A stretch of 64,000 nt of DNA from Solimonas sp. SE-A11. Its GTDB lineage: Bacteria; Pseudomonadota; Gammaproteobacteria; Nevskiales; Nevskiaceae. The notes under the pieces were generated by a model. The model searched no databases. It saw only the letters and a program-made list of their open reading frames with translations, and was not told where the DNA came from. Position numbers and translations under genes: made by a program. Positions 44,952 through 54,015 of the stretch are shown here, in pieces. How positions within the stretch are numbered: the first letter of the stretch is position 1; every line of letters begins with the position of its first letter. Location of the stretch: positions 1 through 64,000 of the forward strand of contig NZ_JAUASX010000020.1 in assembly GCF_030345715.1 (NCBI RefSeq). The letters run 5' to 3'.

Positions 44952-46766
44952 ATGAACGAACCTGCCGCCCCCGAACCCACCGGCCCTGCCGAGATGCTGG
45001 AAACCCTCAGCCCCCCGGGGCCGGCCACGCGCCGGCGCCTGGTCGCCCTGAGCGGGCTCTGGCCCTTCCTGCGGCCCTACCGCAAGCAGGTGGCCCTGGC
45101 CTTCCTGCTGCTCTGCGCGGCCTCGGTGGTGATGCTGGCGGTGCCGCTGGCGGTGCGCCAGCTGATCGACCACGGCTTCGTCGCCGGTGCCGCGGTCAAC
45201 CAATACTTCCTGGCGCTGTTCGGCATCGCCCTGGTCTGGGGCGCGACGGTAGCGGCGCGCTTCTACTACGTCAGCTGGATCGGCGAGCGCGTGACCGCCG
45301 ACCTGCGCGATGCGGTCTACCGACGCATGCTCGAGCAGTCGCCGCAGTTCTTCGAGACCACCCGCACCGGCGAGGTACTGTCGCGCCTGACTGCGGACAC
45401 CACCCTGGTGCAGACGGTGGTGGGCTCCTCGGTCTCCATGGGCCTGCGCAGCTTCTTCCAGTTCATCGGTGGCCTGGTGATGCTGGCCGTGACCAGCGCC
45501 AAGCTGTTCGCCGTGACCCTGGTGCTGTTGATACTGGTGGTGTTGCCGCTGATCCTGACGGCACGCGGCGTGCGGCGCCTGTCGCGCGAGTCGCAGGACC
45601 GCATCGCCGACACCTCCGCCGTGGCCGGCGAGATCCTCAACGCCATCTCCACCGTGCAGGCCTTCACCAAGGAAGCCGACGAGGGTCGCCGCTACGGCGC
45701 CGCGGTGGAGGACAGCTTCGTCTCGGCGATCCGCCGCACGCGCCTGCGCGCGGTGATGACCACCATCGCCATCAGCGGCGTCTTCGGCGCCGTGGTCTTC
45801 GTGCTGTGGCTGGGCGCCCAGGCCGTGATCGCCGGCAGCATGAGCGCCGGCCAGCTCGCCTCCTTCATCCTCTACGCCGGCTTCACCGCCGGCGGCATCG
45901 GCGTGATCGCCGAGGTCTGGGGCGACATCATGCGCGCCGCCGGCGCCACCGAACGCCTGATGGAACTGCTGGCCGCCGAGCCGGCGATCCAGGCGCCGGC
46001 CCTGCCGCTGGCCCTGCCGCCGGCCCGACAGGCACGCCTGAGCTTCGAGAAGGTGAGCTTCCACTATCCCTCGCGGCCCAAGTCCGCGGCCCTGGACGAC
46101 ATCAGCCTGGAGGTGCGCGAAGGCGAGACCGTGGCCCTGGTCGGCCCTAGCGGCGCCGGCAAGACCACGCTGTTCCAACTGTTGCTGCGCTTCTACGACG
46201 TGGGCGGCGGCGCCATCCGCTTCAACGGCATCGACCTGCGCCAGCTGGACCCCGCCGTGCTGCGCGCGCAGATCGGCATCGTGCCGCAGGACGCGGTGAT
46301 CTTCTCCGCCGACGCCATGGAGAACATCCGCTACGGCCGTGCCGGCGCCAGCGATGAAGAAGTTATCGCCGCCGCCCGCGCCGCGCTCTGCGACGAGTTC
46401 ATCATGCGCCTGCCGCAGGGCTACCAGACCTTCCTCGGCGAGCGCGGCTTGCGCCTGTCCGGCGGGCAGAAGCAGCGCATCGCCATCGCCCGCGCCATGC
46501 TGCGCAACCCGCCCTTGCTGCTGCTGGACGAGGCCACCAGCGCGCTGGATGCCGAGAGCGAGGCCCTGGTGCAGCAGGGCCTGGAAGCGGCCATGCGTGA
46601 CCGCACCACACTGATCATCGCCCACCGCCTGGCCACCGTGCGCAAGGCCGACCGCATCGTGGTTTTGGAGCACGGCCGCATTGTGGAGACCGGCACGCCG
46701 CAGGAACTGCTGCAGCAGGGTGGGCTGTATGCGCGCCTTGCGAGCCTCCAGGTGGTAGGAGACTGA
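44952..46766 (+). CDS. ABC exporter, fused membrane and ATPase domains
   Basis: A 604-residue half-transporter of the MsbA/LmrA-like exporter group. Six membrane helices span about residues 50-340 (including FETTRTGEVLSRLTADTTLVQ, a coupling-helix signature). The ATPase domain has VGPSGAGKTTLFQLLLR (Walker A), LSGGQKQRIAIARAM (signature), LLLLDEATSALDAESE (Walker B) and IIAHRLATV (H-loop). It is likely to work as a homodimer. No substrate can be inferred; the Sel1-type gene starts two bases later. Confidence 0.9.
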   Translation: MNEPAAPEPTGPAEMLETLSPPGPATRRRLVALSGLWPFLRPYRKQVALAFLLLCAASVVMLAVPLAVRQLIDHGFVAGAAVNQYFLALFGIALVWGATVAARFYYVSWIGERVTADLRDAVYRRMLEQSPQFFETTRTGEVLSRLTADTTLVQTVVGSSVSMGLRSFFQFIGGLVMLAVTSAKLFAVTLVLLILVVLPLILTARGVRRLSRESQDRIADTSAVAGEILNAISTVQAFTKEADEGRRYGAAVEDSFVSAIRRTRLRAVMTTIAISGVFGAVVFVLWLGAQAVIAGSMSAGQLASFILYAGFTAGGIGVIAEVWGDIMRAAGATERLMELLAAEPAIQAPALPLALPPARQARLSFEKVSFHYPSRPKSAALDDISLEVREGETVALVGPSGAGKTTLFQLLLRFYDVGGGAIRFNGIDLRQLDPAVLRAQIGIVPQDAVIFSADAMENIRYGRAGASDEEVIAAARAALCDEFIMRLPQGYQTFLGERGLRLSGGQKQRIAIARAMLRNPPLLLLDEATSALDAESEALVQQGLEAAMRDRTTLIIAHRLATVRKADRIVVLEHGRIVETGTPQELLQQGGLYARLASLQVVGD

Positions 46767-46768
46767 AC

Positions 46769-47677
46769 ATGCGTACTGTGGTGCGAGTGTGGGTGTTGTT
46801 CTTTCTTCTGGCTTCCATTGGGTACGCCCAAGCGGACATGAAATCCCTTGCCAAGAGGGGGCGCGCTATCCAGGACATCGTGTTCTGTGGACATATGGGC
46901 AGGGAGACCGAGGGCGGACCACTGGATCAAGCCGATCTGCAGAAGGTTTTGCATAGGGCAGAGGATGGCGTCGCTGGCTGCCAGATGCTACTGGCACGCT
47001 GGTACGAAATGGGTGAACGTGTTTCGGTTGACCACGAACGGGCTTGGCTTTGGTACTCGGAGGCCGCTGTTGAGGAACCACGAGCACTTGTGGCACTTGG
47101 CAGAATGACGGAGCTGGGCCGTGGTCGACCTGCCTCCAGCGCGGCCGCCCTGCATTACTACCGCCAAGCAGCGGAAGCTGGAGTGCCTATCGGACAAGTC
47201 GCGTTAGGGCGGATGTACGCGAATGGCTCGGGCGTGACCAGGGATCCTAGAACGGCTGCAGAATGGTATCGCAAGGCCGCTGCACGATGGAGTGATGAAG
47301 CCTGGGCGGAACTTGATCTTCTCGAGGACCGTTATGAAATATTCACAGCCGAAGAGAAGCAGTCAGATTGGCGCAGGTGGATCGATCTTTTGTGGGCCCG
47401 TTCGCGCAGTCGCTTTCAAGGGGCGAAGGAGCTCCGCGGTTATTCCCAAAACAGATCCGCGCTGCTCCAGCTCGAGTATAAAAAAGGCGCTAGTCGCCCA
47501 GAAGTCACCACGCTAAATAGCTCAGGGGATGTTGCCTTCGATCAGATTGTGATGGCGATTGCTAGTCGTATCGAAATGCCGGCTCCACCCATTTATGCCG
47601 TAAATCGACCAAGCATGATCGTGCAGCTCCCGGTCACCAGTCAGCCGGAGGTGCCAGCTCCTGTTACATCGGAGTAA
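46769..47677 (+). CDS. Exported Sel1-repeat protein with TonB-C-like tail
   Basis: A 302-residue protein with a signal peptide ending YAQA. Residues about 60-180 hold Sel1-like helical repeats (GCQMLLARWYEMGERV, ALVALGRMTELGRGR, GQVALGRMYANGSGV, AAEWYRKAA). The end (LLQLEYKKGASRPEVTTLNSS, FDQIVMAIASRIEMPAPP) resembles a TonB C-terminal domain. Its base composition is clearly lower in GC and its codon use more mixed than the neighbours, suggesting a different origin. It is joined to the ABC gene by a two-base gap. Confidence 0.75.
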   Translation: MRTVVRVWVLFFLLASIGYAQADMKSLAKRGRAIQDIVFCGHMGRETEGGPLDQADLQKVLHRAEDGVAGCQMLLARWYEMGERVSVDHERAWLWYSEAAVEEPRALVALGRMTELGRGRPASSAAALHYYRQAAEAGVPIGQVALGRMYANGSGVTRDPRTAAEWYRKAAARWSDEAWAELDLLEDRYEIFTAEEKQSDWRRWIDLLWARSRSRFQGAKELRGYSQNRSALLQLEYKKGASRPEVTTLNSSGDVAFDQIVMAIASRIEMPAPPIYAVNRPSMIVQLPVTSQPEVPAPVTSE

Positions 47678-47785
47678 GGTCCCATGCTCACCCATGACCT
47701 GAATGGGATTGCCATGGAGCGCAAGAAACGGAGGGTTCGGGGTCACTGCCTGCGCTAGAGTTTTCGCGTTTGGCACAGGGCACAT

Positions 47786-48502
47786 ATGTTGCAATCGAAG
47801 TTGAGCGAACGTGTGGAAAGTCAGGACTGGCCGAGCATCCTGTCGGAACTGGATGCCCAGGGCTGGTCCTGCCTACCCTCACTGCTGGCGCCGGTGGAAT
47901 GCACGGCTCTGGCGGCCCTGTACGACGAGCCGGCGCGTTTCCGCAGCCGCGTGGCGATGGCGCGCCATGGCTTCGGCCAAGGCGAGTACCAGTACTTCCG
48001 CTACCCGCTGCCGCCGACGGTGGCGGCGTTGCGCGAGTCGCTGTACCCGCGGCTGGCGCCGCTGGCCAATCGCTGGAACGAGACCATGGGGCTGGCGGCG
48101 CGCTACCCGGAAGACCTGCAGGAATTCCTGCAGCGCTGCCACCAGGCGGGCCAGCAGCGGCCGACGCCGCTGCTGCTGCGCTACGGACCGGGCGACTACA
48201 ACTGCCTGCACCAGGACCTCTACGGCGAGCAGGTATTCCCGCTGCAGGCGGCGGTGCTGCTGTCGCAACCGCAGCGGGATTTCCAGGGCGGCGAGTTCGT
48301 ACTGACCGAGCAGCGGCCCCGGCGGCAGTCGCGCGTGGACGTGGTGCCGCTGATGCAGGGCGACGCCGTGATCTTCGCCGTGCATCACCGGCCCGCAGCA
48401 GGTAGCCGGGGCAGCTATCGCGTCAACCTGCGCCATGGCGTCAGCCGCCTGCGTGCAGGGCATCGCCATACCCTCGGCATCATCTTCCATGACGCCAGTT
48501 GA
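47786..48502 (+). CDS. 2-oxoglutarate/Fe(II)-dependent oxygenase
   Basis: A 238-residue protein. The metal motif HQDLYGEQVFPLQAAVLLSQ gives the HxD pair near residue 137, and the second histidine is in VNLRHGVSRLRAGHRHTLG or HHRP just before. GGEFVLTEQRPRRQSR is typical of the prolyl-4-hydroxylase-like fold. The substrate could be a protein, nucleic acid base or small molecule; none can be chosen. Confidence 0.82.
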   Translation: MLQSKLSERVESQDWPSILSELDAQGWSCLPSLLAPVECTALAALYDEPARFRSRVAMARHGFGQGEYQYFRYPLPPTVAALRESLYPRLAPLANRWNETMGLAARYPEDLQEFLQRCHQAGQQRPTPLLLRYGPGDYNCLHQDLYGEQVFPLQAAVLLSQPQRDFQGGEFVLTEQRPRRQSRVDVVPLMQGDAVIFAVHHRPAAGSRGSYRVNLRHGVSRLRAGHRHTLGIIFHDAS

Positions 48503-48513
48503 GCAGCCTCCTG

Positions 48514-48590
48514 TCGTAGGAGCGGCCATTGGCCGCGATGTGTCGGTCGTCATGTCCGCCCTCCCTCGCGGCTGACAGCCGCTCCTACAG
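48514..48590. repeat. REP-like repeat, GTAGGAGCGGC variant
   Basis: GTAGGAGCGGCCATTGGCCG and GCGGCTGACAGCCGCTCCTAC are inverted hairpins separated by about 35 bases. It lies between convergent genes and is related to the copies at 29955 and 44305. Confidence 0.75.
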
Positions 48591-48604
48591 CGAGTCGGTA
48601 GCGA

Positions 48605-50029
48605 TCAATGCCGCAGGCTCACGGTTCGCTGCTTCCAGTCCGCCGACTGCCAGCGATAGAAGCTGCTGAGGTGCGCCGGCTCCGCCGCGCTGCGCTCGGT
48701 TGCCAGCGTCGCCAGCGACACCAGTTCGTAGCTGCGGGTCCAGCGGCCGTCCACGCGCGCCTCGCGCGCCGCCAGCATCTGCTTGCCGCCCGGCACCCAG
48801 CCGGCGAACTCCACGTAGCCGACCCCGGGCTCCGTCGCCGCCGGCGGCAGTACCTGCACGTTCCAGGCGCCGTCCTGCTGCGTGAAGACCCACAGCTCCA
48901 GCCAGGTATCCAGCGGCTGCACCGCCAGGGCCAGGGCCTTGCCGCCCGCGTCGGCACGGGCCGAGGCATTCCAGACGCGGCCATAGGTGCAGCGGCGCAG
49001 CAGCGGGTTCTGCGCGTCGTTCTTCGGCCCCGTCAGCAGCACGCAGGTCTCGCCCGGCTGCCCGGCGACGGTGGTGATCGCCAGCTTGCCGGCAGCAGGC
49101 GGCGAGGCAGGTTCCATGGCCCAGCGCGAAGCGCCGACACGCACGGCCGCCTCGGTGTAGGCGCGCTGGTCCTCCTCCGGCAACTGGGTGCGATCCACGC
49201 CGGCCAGGGCCTCCAGGGCACGCACTTCCGCGGCGGCCGCGGTATTGGCACCGTCGGCCCTACGGGCATGGGCGTAGGCCAGCGCCGACCACACGCCGGC
49301 GCGGCGCAGCCGCACCCGGTTCTTGGTCGGGCCGTCCAGCTCCGCGAGGTCCACGCGGTCCAGCAGATCGGCGCGCCACTGGTCCAGCTGTACCCGCGCC
49401 AGCGGAGCCGTTGCCGGGTCGATGCAGTCGTGGCGGGTCAGCGCCAATACCGCACGCGCCCGTTGCGCGGGCGCGGCGGGCAGGGTCAGTACGCGGCGGA
49501 AGGCGTCGCCGTCGTAGCAGAGCTGGATGCGGCCATCCTCGCGTTCGAACTGCGTCCAGGCCACGCCGTAGCGGCGGGTCACGTCCAGGTGCGCGGCGGT
49601 GCGTGCCTCGTCGGCCTTGAGCTGCTTGCCGGAGGCCCGGCGGGCCAGGCGCTCGGCCATGCTGCCCAGGGCGTCGAAGGGCTCGGCGTCGATATCCGCG
49701 GCCGGCGCGGCGCGCAGGTAAGCAGCGGCATAGGCGATGCCCAGGGCCTCCTGGCCCGGGGCATCGCGCAGGAAGCTCAGCACCGCCAGCAGTTCCGGCG
49801 CCTGGTCCTCGTCGAACTCCAGGCTGCGGACCTGCGGCGCGCGCACCCAGCCGCCGCGCTCGCGCTGGTGGTCCCAGACCTGCAGGAAGCCCAGGCGCTC
49901 GCCGCGCACCTCCAGCGTGTCGCCCTGCCAGAGCTGGGCCTGCTGCTGGGCCGAGTCGCGCGGGGCGGCGCGCAGGGCGGTGTCGTCCTGCGCGACGATG
50001 GCCAGGGCGGTGAGGGCAGCGAGGATCAT
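48605..50029 (-). CDS. Hypothetical exported protein with SH3-like N-terminus
   Basis: A 474-residue protein. The first residues (MILAALTALAIVAQ) look like a short signal peptide. Residues about 18-70 resemble a bacterial SH3 domain (ALRAAPRDSAQQQAQLWQGDTLEVRG, VWDHQRERGGWVRAPQV). The remainder is helical, then beta-rich, with no known motif. Its start overlaps the stop of the SPFH gene by four bases (ATGA), so they are made together and may act in one membrane-linked process. Confidence 0.65.
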   Translation of the reverse strand: MILAALTALAIVAQDDTALRAAPRDSAQQQAQLWQGDTLEVRGERLGFLQVWDHQRERGGWVRAPQVRSLEFDEDQAPELLAVLSFLRDAPGQEALGIAYAAAYLRAAPAADIDAEPFDALGSMAERLARRASGKQLKADEARTAAHLDVTRRYGVAWTQFEREDGRIQLCYDGDAFRRVLTLPAAPAQRARAVLALTRHDCIDPATAPLARVQLDQWRADLLDRVDLAELDGPTKNRVRLRRAGVWSALAYAHARRADGANTAAAAEVRALEALAGVDRTQLPEEDQRAYTEAAVRVGASRWAMEPASPPAAGKLAITTVAGQPGETCVLLTGPKNDAQNPLLRRCTYGRVWNASARADAGGKALALAVQPLDTWLELWVFTQQDGAWNVQVLPPAATEPGVGYVEFAGWVPGGKQMLAAREARVDGRWTRSYELVSLATLATERSAAEPAHLSSFYRWQSADWKQRTVSLRH

Positions 50030-51273
50030 TGCTCCTCCTCGGTCGCGGTGGCCACGGCGCGCGGCTGGTTCTGGCCCAGCAAGGTAGAGCCGATGAAGCC
50101 GCCACCGGCCGGCGGCGAGGCGATGATCACCTGCACCTTGTCGGACAGCTTGTCGGCCATGGTCTTCTGGATCAGCAGGGGGTGCTTGCTCAGCAACTGG
50201 CCGTCGCGCTCCATCTGCGCGCTGGTGACCTTGCCGACCTGTTCCAGGCGATAGGTCTCGGCGTCCGCCAGCTTGCGGCGCGAGTCGGCCTCGCCCGCAG
50301 CCTCCACGCGGCGCGCCTCGGCATTGCCCTCGGCGTAGCGGATGCGCGAGGCCTTTTCCGCCTCAGCCTCCAGCTTGCGCTGCTCGATCTGCTTCTCCTT
50401 GAAGGGCAGCACGTGCTTCATCGCCTCCTGCTGCGCACGGGCGGCGATCACCTGCTCGTTGCCGGCAGCCTCGGCCGCCTTCTCGCGGCGGACCTTGTCG
50501 GCCTCGGCCTCCAGCGCGGTCTCCTTCACCTGCTGGTCCTTCAGGGCTAGGGTGTACTGCATCTTCTCGGTGGCCAGTTCTTCGGCCAGCATCTGGTCCA
50601 TGCCGCTGCGGTATTCGCGCGGCAGGTCCACGTTACCCAGCTGCACGTCGCGCAGCAGGATGCCGTCGGCCGCCAGGCGCGGCTTGAGCTCGGCGACGAT
50701 CTTCTGCTGGATCTCGGCACGCTTGCTGGAGAAGATTTCCTTGACGGTGTAGGCCGTGAAGATGCGGTAGATGACGCCGTGCAGCGCCGGCTCCACCACG
50801 TCGTGGTCGATGTTCTCCGGCAGCTGGCGCGCGATCTCGCTGACGCGCTTCGGGTCCAGGGCGTAGCGCAGGCTCAGGTCCACGCCCAGGGATAGCCCCT
50901 CCTTGGACTGGAACGGCGCGGCGCCGTCGGCGCGGGCGCTCTCGGCCGGGCGCAGCACGCGGTCGCGCAGGGAGTAGCGGTGCAGCTCGTGCAGGCCTGG
51001 CACCACCATCACCGGGCCGGCGGCGTAGGCCGCCTGGCTGCCGGTGACGCGGTTGCTGCGCATGGCGACCTCGCCGGACTCCACCGTCTGCACCGGCGGA
51101 TGGCGGTAGCCGCCATAGACCGCGGCGGCGATCAGCCCCAGCGCGAACAGCCGCCCACGCTGGCGCCAGGCGCCGCTGGCGGTGGTTTCCGCCGCCCCGC
51201 CGAGCTTCTCCCGCCAGTCCGGCTGGTGAGCCGGAGGCTCTGACTGCGCATCTTCCTGAATCGGTTCCTGCAT
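50026..51273 (-). CDS. SPFH/prohibitin-family membrane protein
   Basis: A 415-residue protein with one transmembrane helix at about residues 42-58 (LFALGLIAAAVYGGYRHPP), then an SPFH domain (VESGEVAMRSNRVTG, VDLSLRYALDPKRVSEIARQ, VEPALHGVIYRIFTAYTVKE, LGNVDLPREYRSGMDQML). A long coiled coil rich in Glu, Ala, Lys and Arg follows (about 255-370). This matches prohibitin/HflK-like scaffolds that organise membrane proteases. The SH3-containing gene downstream overlaps by four bases. Confidence 0.87.
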   Translation of the reverse strand: MQEPIQEDAQSEPPAHQPDWREKLGGAAETTASGAWRQRGRLFALGLIAAAVYGGYRHPPVQTVESGEVAMRSNRVTGSQAAYAAGPVMVVPGLHELHRYSLRDRVLRPAESARADGAAPFQSKEGLSLGVDLSLRYALDPKRVSEIARQLPENIDHDVVEPALHGVIYRIFTAYTVKEIFSSKRAEIQQKIVAELKPRLAADGILLRDVQLGNVDLPREYRSGMDQMLAEELATEKMQYTLALKDQQVKETALEAEADKVRREKAAEAAGNEQVIAARAQQEAMKHVLPFKEKQIEQRKLEAEAEKASRIRYAEGNAEARRVEAAGEADSRRKLADAETYRLEQVGKVTSAQMERDGQLLSKHPLLIQKTMADKLSDKVQVIIASPPAGGGFIGSTLLGQNQPRAVATATEEEQ

Positions 51274-51444
51274 GACCCTGCTCCCTGAAAGCCCGGACCG
51301 GAATGCGGCCTTCCCCGGCCGCCGCAGCGGCGGCCCGGTGAGGACCGCTGCTGGGGAGGCAGTCTGGGCCGGTGCTGTGCGCCGGCCGTGGCGGCCTCAT
51401 GCAAGAGCGGCGGAATTTCGTGCAGAACTTGTGCAGGAACTAGA

Positions 51445-51672
51445 ATGACGGCCATGAATACCGTCGATTTCGATCTGGACCGTGAATACGTCGAGCTGAA
51501 CCAGCTGCTCAAGCTGGCGGGCGCCTGCGATTCCGGGGGCGCTGGCAAGCAGCTGGTGGCTGGCGGCCGGGTCACCGTGGATGGCCAGCCCGAGAGCCGC
51601 AAGACCGCCAAGATCAGGGTAGGCCAGGTGGTGGTCTGCGAGGGCCTGCGCATCCGGGTGCGCTCCGCCTGA
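51445..51672 (+). CDS. S4-domain RNA-binding protein (YbcJ-like)
   Basis: A 75-residue protein that is a single S4 fold: YVELNQLLKLAGACDSGG, VAGGRVTVDGQPESRKTAK and IRVGQVVVCEGLRI. It resembles the small YbcJ/YaaA group of RNA-binding proteins. The ATG at 51445 has GGAA five bases upstream; an ATG at 51454 is the alternative. It is followed after five bases by a metallopeptidase-like gene. Confidence 0.82.
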   Translation: MTAMNTVDFDLDREYVELNQLLKLAGACDSGGAGKQLVAGGRVTVDGQPESRKTAKIRVGQVVVCEGLRIRVRSA

Positions 51673-51677
51673 GCGGA

Positions 51678-52199
51678 ATGTCCATGGACGCCGTCCTGCG
51701 CCGCTACCTCGGCGCCTATCCCGACCACCTCCAGGCCCAGGTCCGCGGGCTCGTTGAGCAGGGGCGGCTGGAAGAGCACCTCAAGCGACGCTACCCCGGC
51801 AGCCACCAGGTCCAGAGCGACGGCGCGCTCCACGAATACGTGCAGGAGCTGAAGCAGGCACACATGCGCAGCGCGCCGCCGCTGCACAAGGTCCAGTTCC
51901 AGAACAAGATGGACGTGCTGCAGAACGTGCTGGGTCTGCACACCGCGATCTCTCGCATACAGGGGGCCAAGCTCAAGGCCAAGGCTGAGATCCGCGTCTC
52001 CGGCCTGTTCAAGGAACTGGCGCCGGAATTCCTCGAGATGGTGGTGGTGCACGAGCTGGCGCACCTGCGCGAGCGCGAGCACAACAAGGCCTTCTACCAG
52101 CTCTGCCGGCACATGCTGCCGGACTATCACCAAGTGGAATTCGACCTGCGGCTGGTACTGCTGCAGCGGGCCTTGCCCTCGGCTTCTGCTGAAGCCTGA
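51678..52199 (+). CDS. YgjP-like metallopeptidase domain protein
   Basis: A 173-residue putative zinc peptidase. The HELAHLREREHNKAFYQL segment gives the HExxH motif and the third ligand, as in YgjP and wall-associated metallopeptidases. The preceding VSGLFKELAPEFLEMVVV and the short, acidic N-terminus suggest a cytoplasmic protein. It is probably cotranscribed with the S4-domain gene. Confidence 0.83.
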   Translation: MSMDAVLRRYLGAYPDHLQAQVRGLVEQGRLEEHLKRRYPGSHQVQSDGALHEYVQELKQAHMRSAPPLHKVQFQNKMDVLQNVLGLHTAISRIQGAKLKAKAEIRVSGLFKELAPEFLEMVVVHELAHLREREHNKAFYQLCRHMLPDYHQVEFDLRLVLLQRALPSASAEA

Positions 52200-52204
52200 A
52201 GCAG

Positions 52205-52262
52205 GTCGCCAGCAAGCTGTCTCCTGCACAGGCCACATTGTAGGAGCCGGCTGCTGGCGACC
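52205..52262. repeat. REP-like repeat, GTAGGAGC family (reverse orientation)
   Basis: GTCGCCAGCAAGCTGTCTCC and TGTAGGAGCCGGCTGCTGGCGAC are two partly complementary halves of the family seen at 29955 and 44305, here in the opposite order and slightly degraded. It lies between convergent genes. Confidence 0.7.
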
Positions 52263-52266
52263 GGCC

Positions 52267-53079
52267 TTACCCCTGCAGCCCGAACACCCGCGCCGCGTTC
52301 CCACTCAGGAACAAGCCCTTCGCCTCGTCATCCAGCCCCAGTGCATCCAATCCCTCCAGCGCCTTCGCCGGCAGGATCATCGGGTAATTCGTGCCGAACA
52401 AGACCTTGTGCCGCCCATGGCCGCGCAAATACTCCACCAGCGCCGCCGGATAGCGCTGCATGGTATATGCCGAGGTGTCGATGTAGACGTTCTCATGCTT
52501 GGTTGCCACCGCGATGGCTTCATCGGTCCAGGGGTAGCCGATGTGACCGCCAACGATGACCAGCTCCGGGAAGTCCAGCGCCACCTGGTCCAGGTAGATC
52601 GGGCGGCCGACCTCGGAGGGCATCAGCGGGCCGGTGTGGCCGATCTGCGTGCAGAAGGGCACGCTCAGGTCGCAGCAGGCGGTGTAGACCGGATAGAAGC
52701 GCCGGTCGGTGGGCGGCACTTCGCAAAGCCAGGGCAGCACGCGGATCGCCTTGAAGCCCAGTTCGCGGATGCAGCGTCGTACCTCGCGCACCGCATCCAT
52801 CGGCCGCGAGATGTCCACCGAGCCGACGCCCACCAGCCGGTCCGGCGCCTGCGCCACGAAGCCGGCCACCTCATCGTTGGAGATCAGCACGCGCCGCGGC
52901 GCCAGCCAGGCGCTAATCAGCGCCCTGTCCACGCCGGCCTGGTCCATCGCGGCCACGGTGGCCGACACCGGCAGCTCGCCCGCGGGCAGGCCGCCCTTGG
53001 TCCAGCGCCGCAGCGAGTCGAACATCGGGTCGTTGATGTGGCGCGCGGTTGGGTGCTGCGCCCAGGCGTCGATGATCAT
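52267..53079 (-). CDS. Amidohydrolase family protein (Amidohydro_2)
   Basis: A 270-residue TIM-barrel hydrolase or decarboxylase. The start MIIDAWAQHPT replaces the usual DxHxH with DAWAQH, a pattern found in some family members with altered metal binding. CTQIGHTGPLMPSEVGRP, VIVGGHIGYPWTDEAIA and VLFGTNYPMILPAKAL supply the later histidines and aspartate/asparagine. The ORF's longer start runs into the promoter region. Substrate unknown. Confidence 0.83.
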   Translation of the reverse strand: MIIDAWAQHPTARHINDPMFDSLRRWTKGGLPAGELPVSATVAAMDQAGVDRALISAWLAPRRVLISNDEVAGFVAQAPDRLVGVGSVDISRPMDAVREVRRCIRELGFKAIRVLPWLCEVPPTDRRFYPVYTACCDLSVPFCTQIGHTGPLMPSEVGRPIYLDQVALDFPELVIVGGHIGYPWTDEAIAVATKHENVYIDTSAYTMQRYPAALVEYLRGHGRHKVLFGTNYPMILPAKALEGLDALGLDDEAKGLFLSGNAARVFGLQG

Positions 53080-53237
53080 GAAATCCCTTTGAAAAATGGC
53101 CGAGCGCATCCTGCCGCAGCTTTCCGTCCACAGCCACCATACGCTGGCAATCCGAATTACCTGAGGCACGGCCATTGTCGTCGCCCCCGACCTGTGCCTA
53201 AGGTCGGCCCATCACTTTTTCTTGCTGGAGCTTTCAC

Positions 53238-53939
53238 ATGAACGAACTGGTGGGTTACGAGCTGCAGGACGGCATCGCCACGCTGACGATGAACAACGGC
53301 AAGGGCAATGCGATCTCGCCGGCGATGCTGGTCGCGCTCAATGCCGCGCTGGATCATGCCGACGCCGATCGCGCGGCGGTGTTGCTCACCGGCCGCGAGG
53401 GCATGTTCTCCGGCGGCTTCGACCTGGCCGTGATGGGGGCGGGCGGTCCGCCGGTACGCGAGCTGGTCATCGGCGGCTTCCGGGTGGCCGAGCGCCTGCT
53501 CAAATTCCCGCGCCCCGTGGTGATCGCCGCGGGCGGCCACGCGCTGGCCATGGCGTCCTTCCTGCTGCTCAGCGGTGACCTGCGCCTGGGCGCCGAGGGC
53601 AGCTTCAAGATCGGCGCCAACGAGGTGGCCATCGGTCTGACGATGCCCTACGCCGCCACGGAAATCTGCCGCATGCGCCTGGCCATCACGCATTTCGGCC
53701 GTGCCGTCACCCATGCCGAGATTTTCTCGCCCACAGGCGCAGTGGAAGCCGGCTTCCTCGACCGCGTCGTGCCGCCGGAGCAGCTGCTGGCCGAGGCCAA
53801 GGCCGCCGCGGCCGGCCTGCTCAAGCTCAACCGCCCCGCGTTCGCCGCCACCAAGCTGCGTGCCCGTGCCCCGGGCCTGGCGGCGCTGCGCACGGCGATC
53901 GAGGCCGACGAAACCGAGTTCCGCAAGATGTTCGGCTGA
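53238..53939 (+). CDS. Enoyl-CoA hydratase/isomerase (crotonase) family protein
   Basis: A 233-residue crotonase-fold protein. ATLTMNNGKGNAISPAML, GREGMFSGGFDLAVM (CoA-oxyanion loop) and VVIAAGGHALAMASFLLLSGDLRLGAEG are the conserved blocks. The usual catalytic glutamates of hydratases are not obvious (FKIGANEVAIGLTM), so an isomerase or hydrolase activity is possible. It is the last gene before the lasso-peptide-like locus. Confidence 0.85.
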   Translation: MNELVGYELQDGIATLTMNNGKGNAISPAMLVALNAALDHADADRAAVLLTGREGMFSGGFDLAVMGAGGPPVRELVIGGFRVAERLLKFPRPVVIAAGGHALAMASFLLLSGDLRLGAEGSFKIGANEVAIGLTMPYAATEICRMRLAITHFGRAVTHAEIFSPTGAVEAGFLDRVVPPEQLLAEAKAAAAGLLKLNRPAFAATKLRARAPGLAALRTAIEADETEFRKMFG

Positions 53940-54015
53940 GCGCCAGCGCGATGCCGGGGATTGCCGAAGACGGGCGTGCCGCATGGATTGTGCGGCTCCC
54001 GCCTGAGCATGGTTC

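Noticed and set aside
44232-46673. 813-codon minus-strand frame opposite the ABC exporter
   Set aside because: It runs antisense to a gene with complete ABC motifs and is rich in His, Gly and Ala as expected of a shadow frame.
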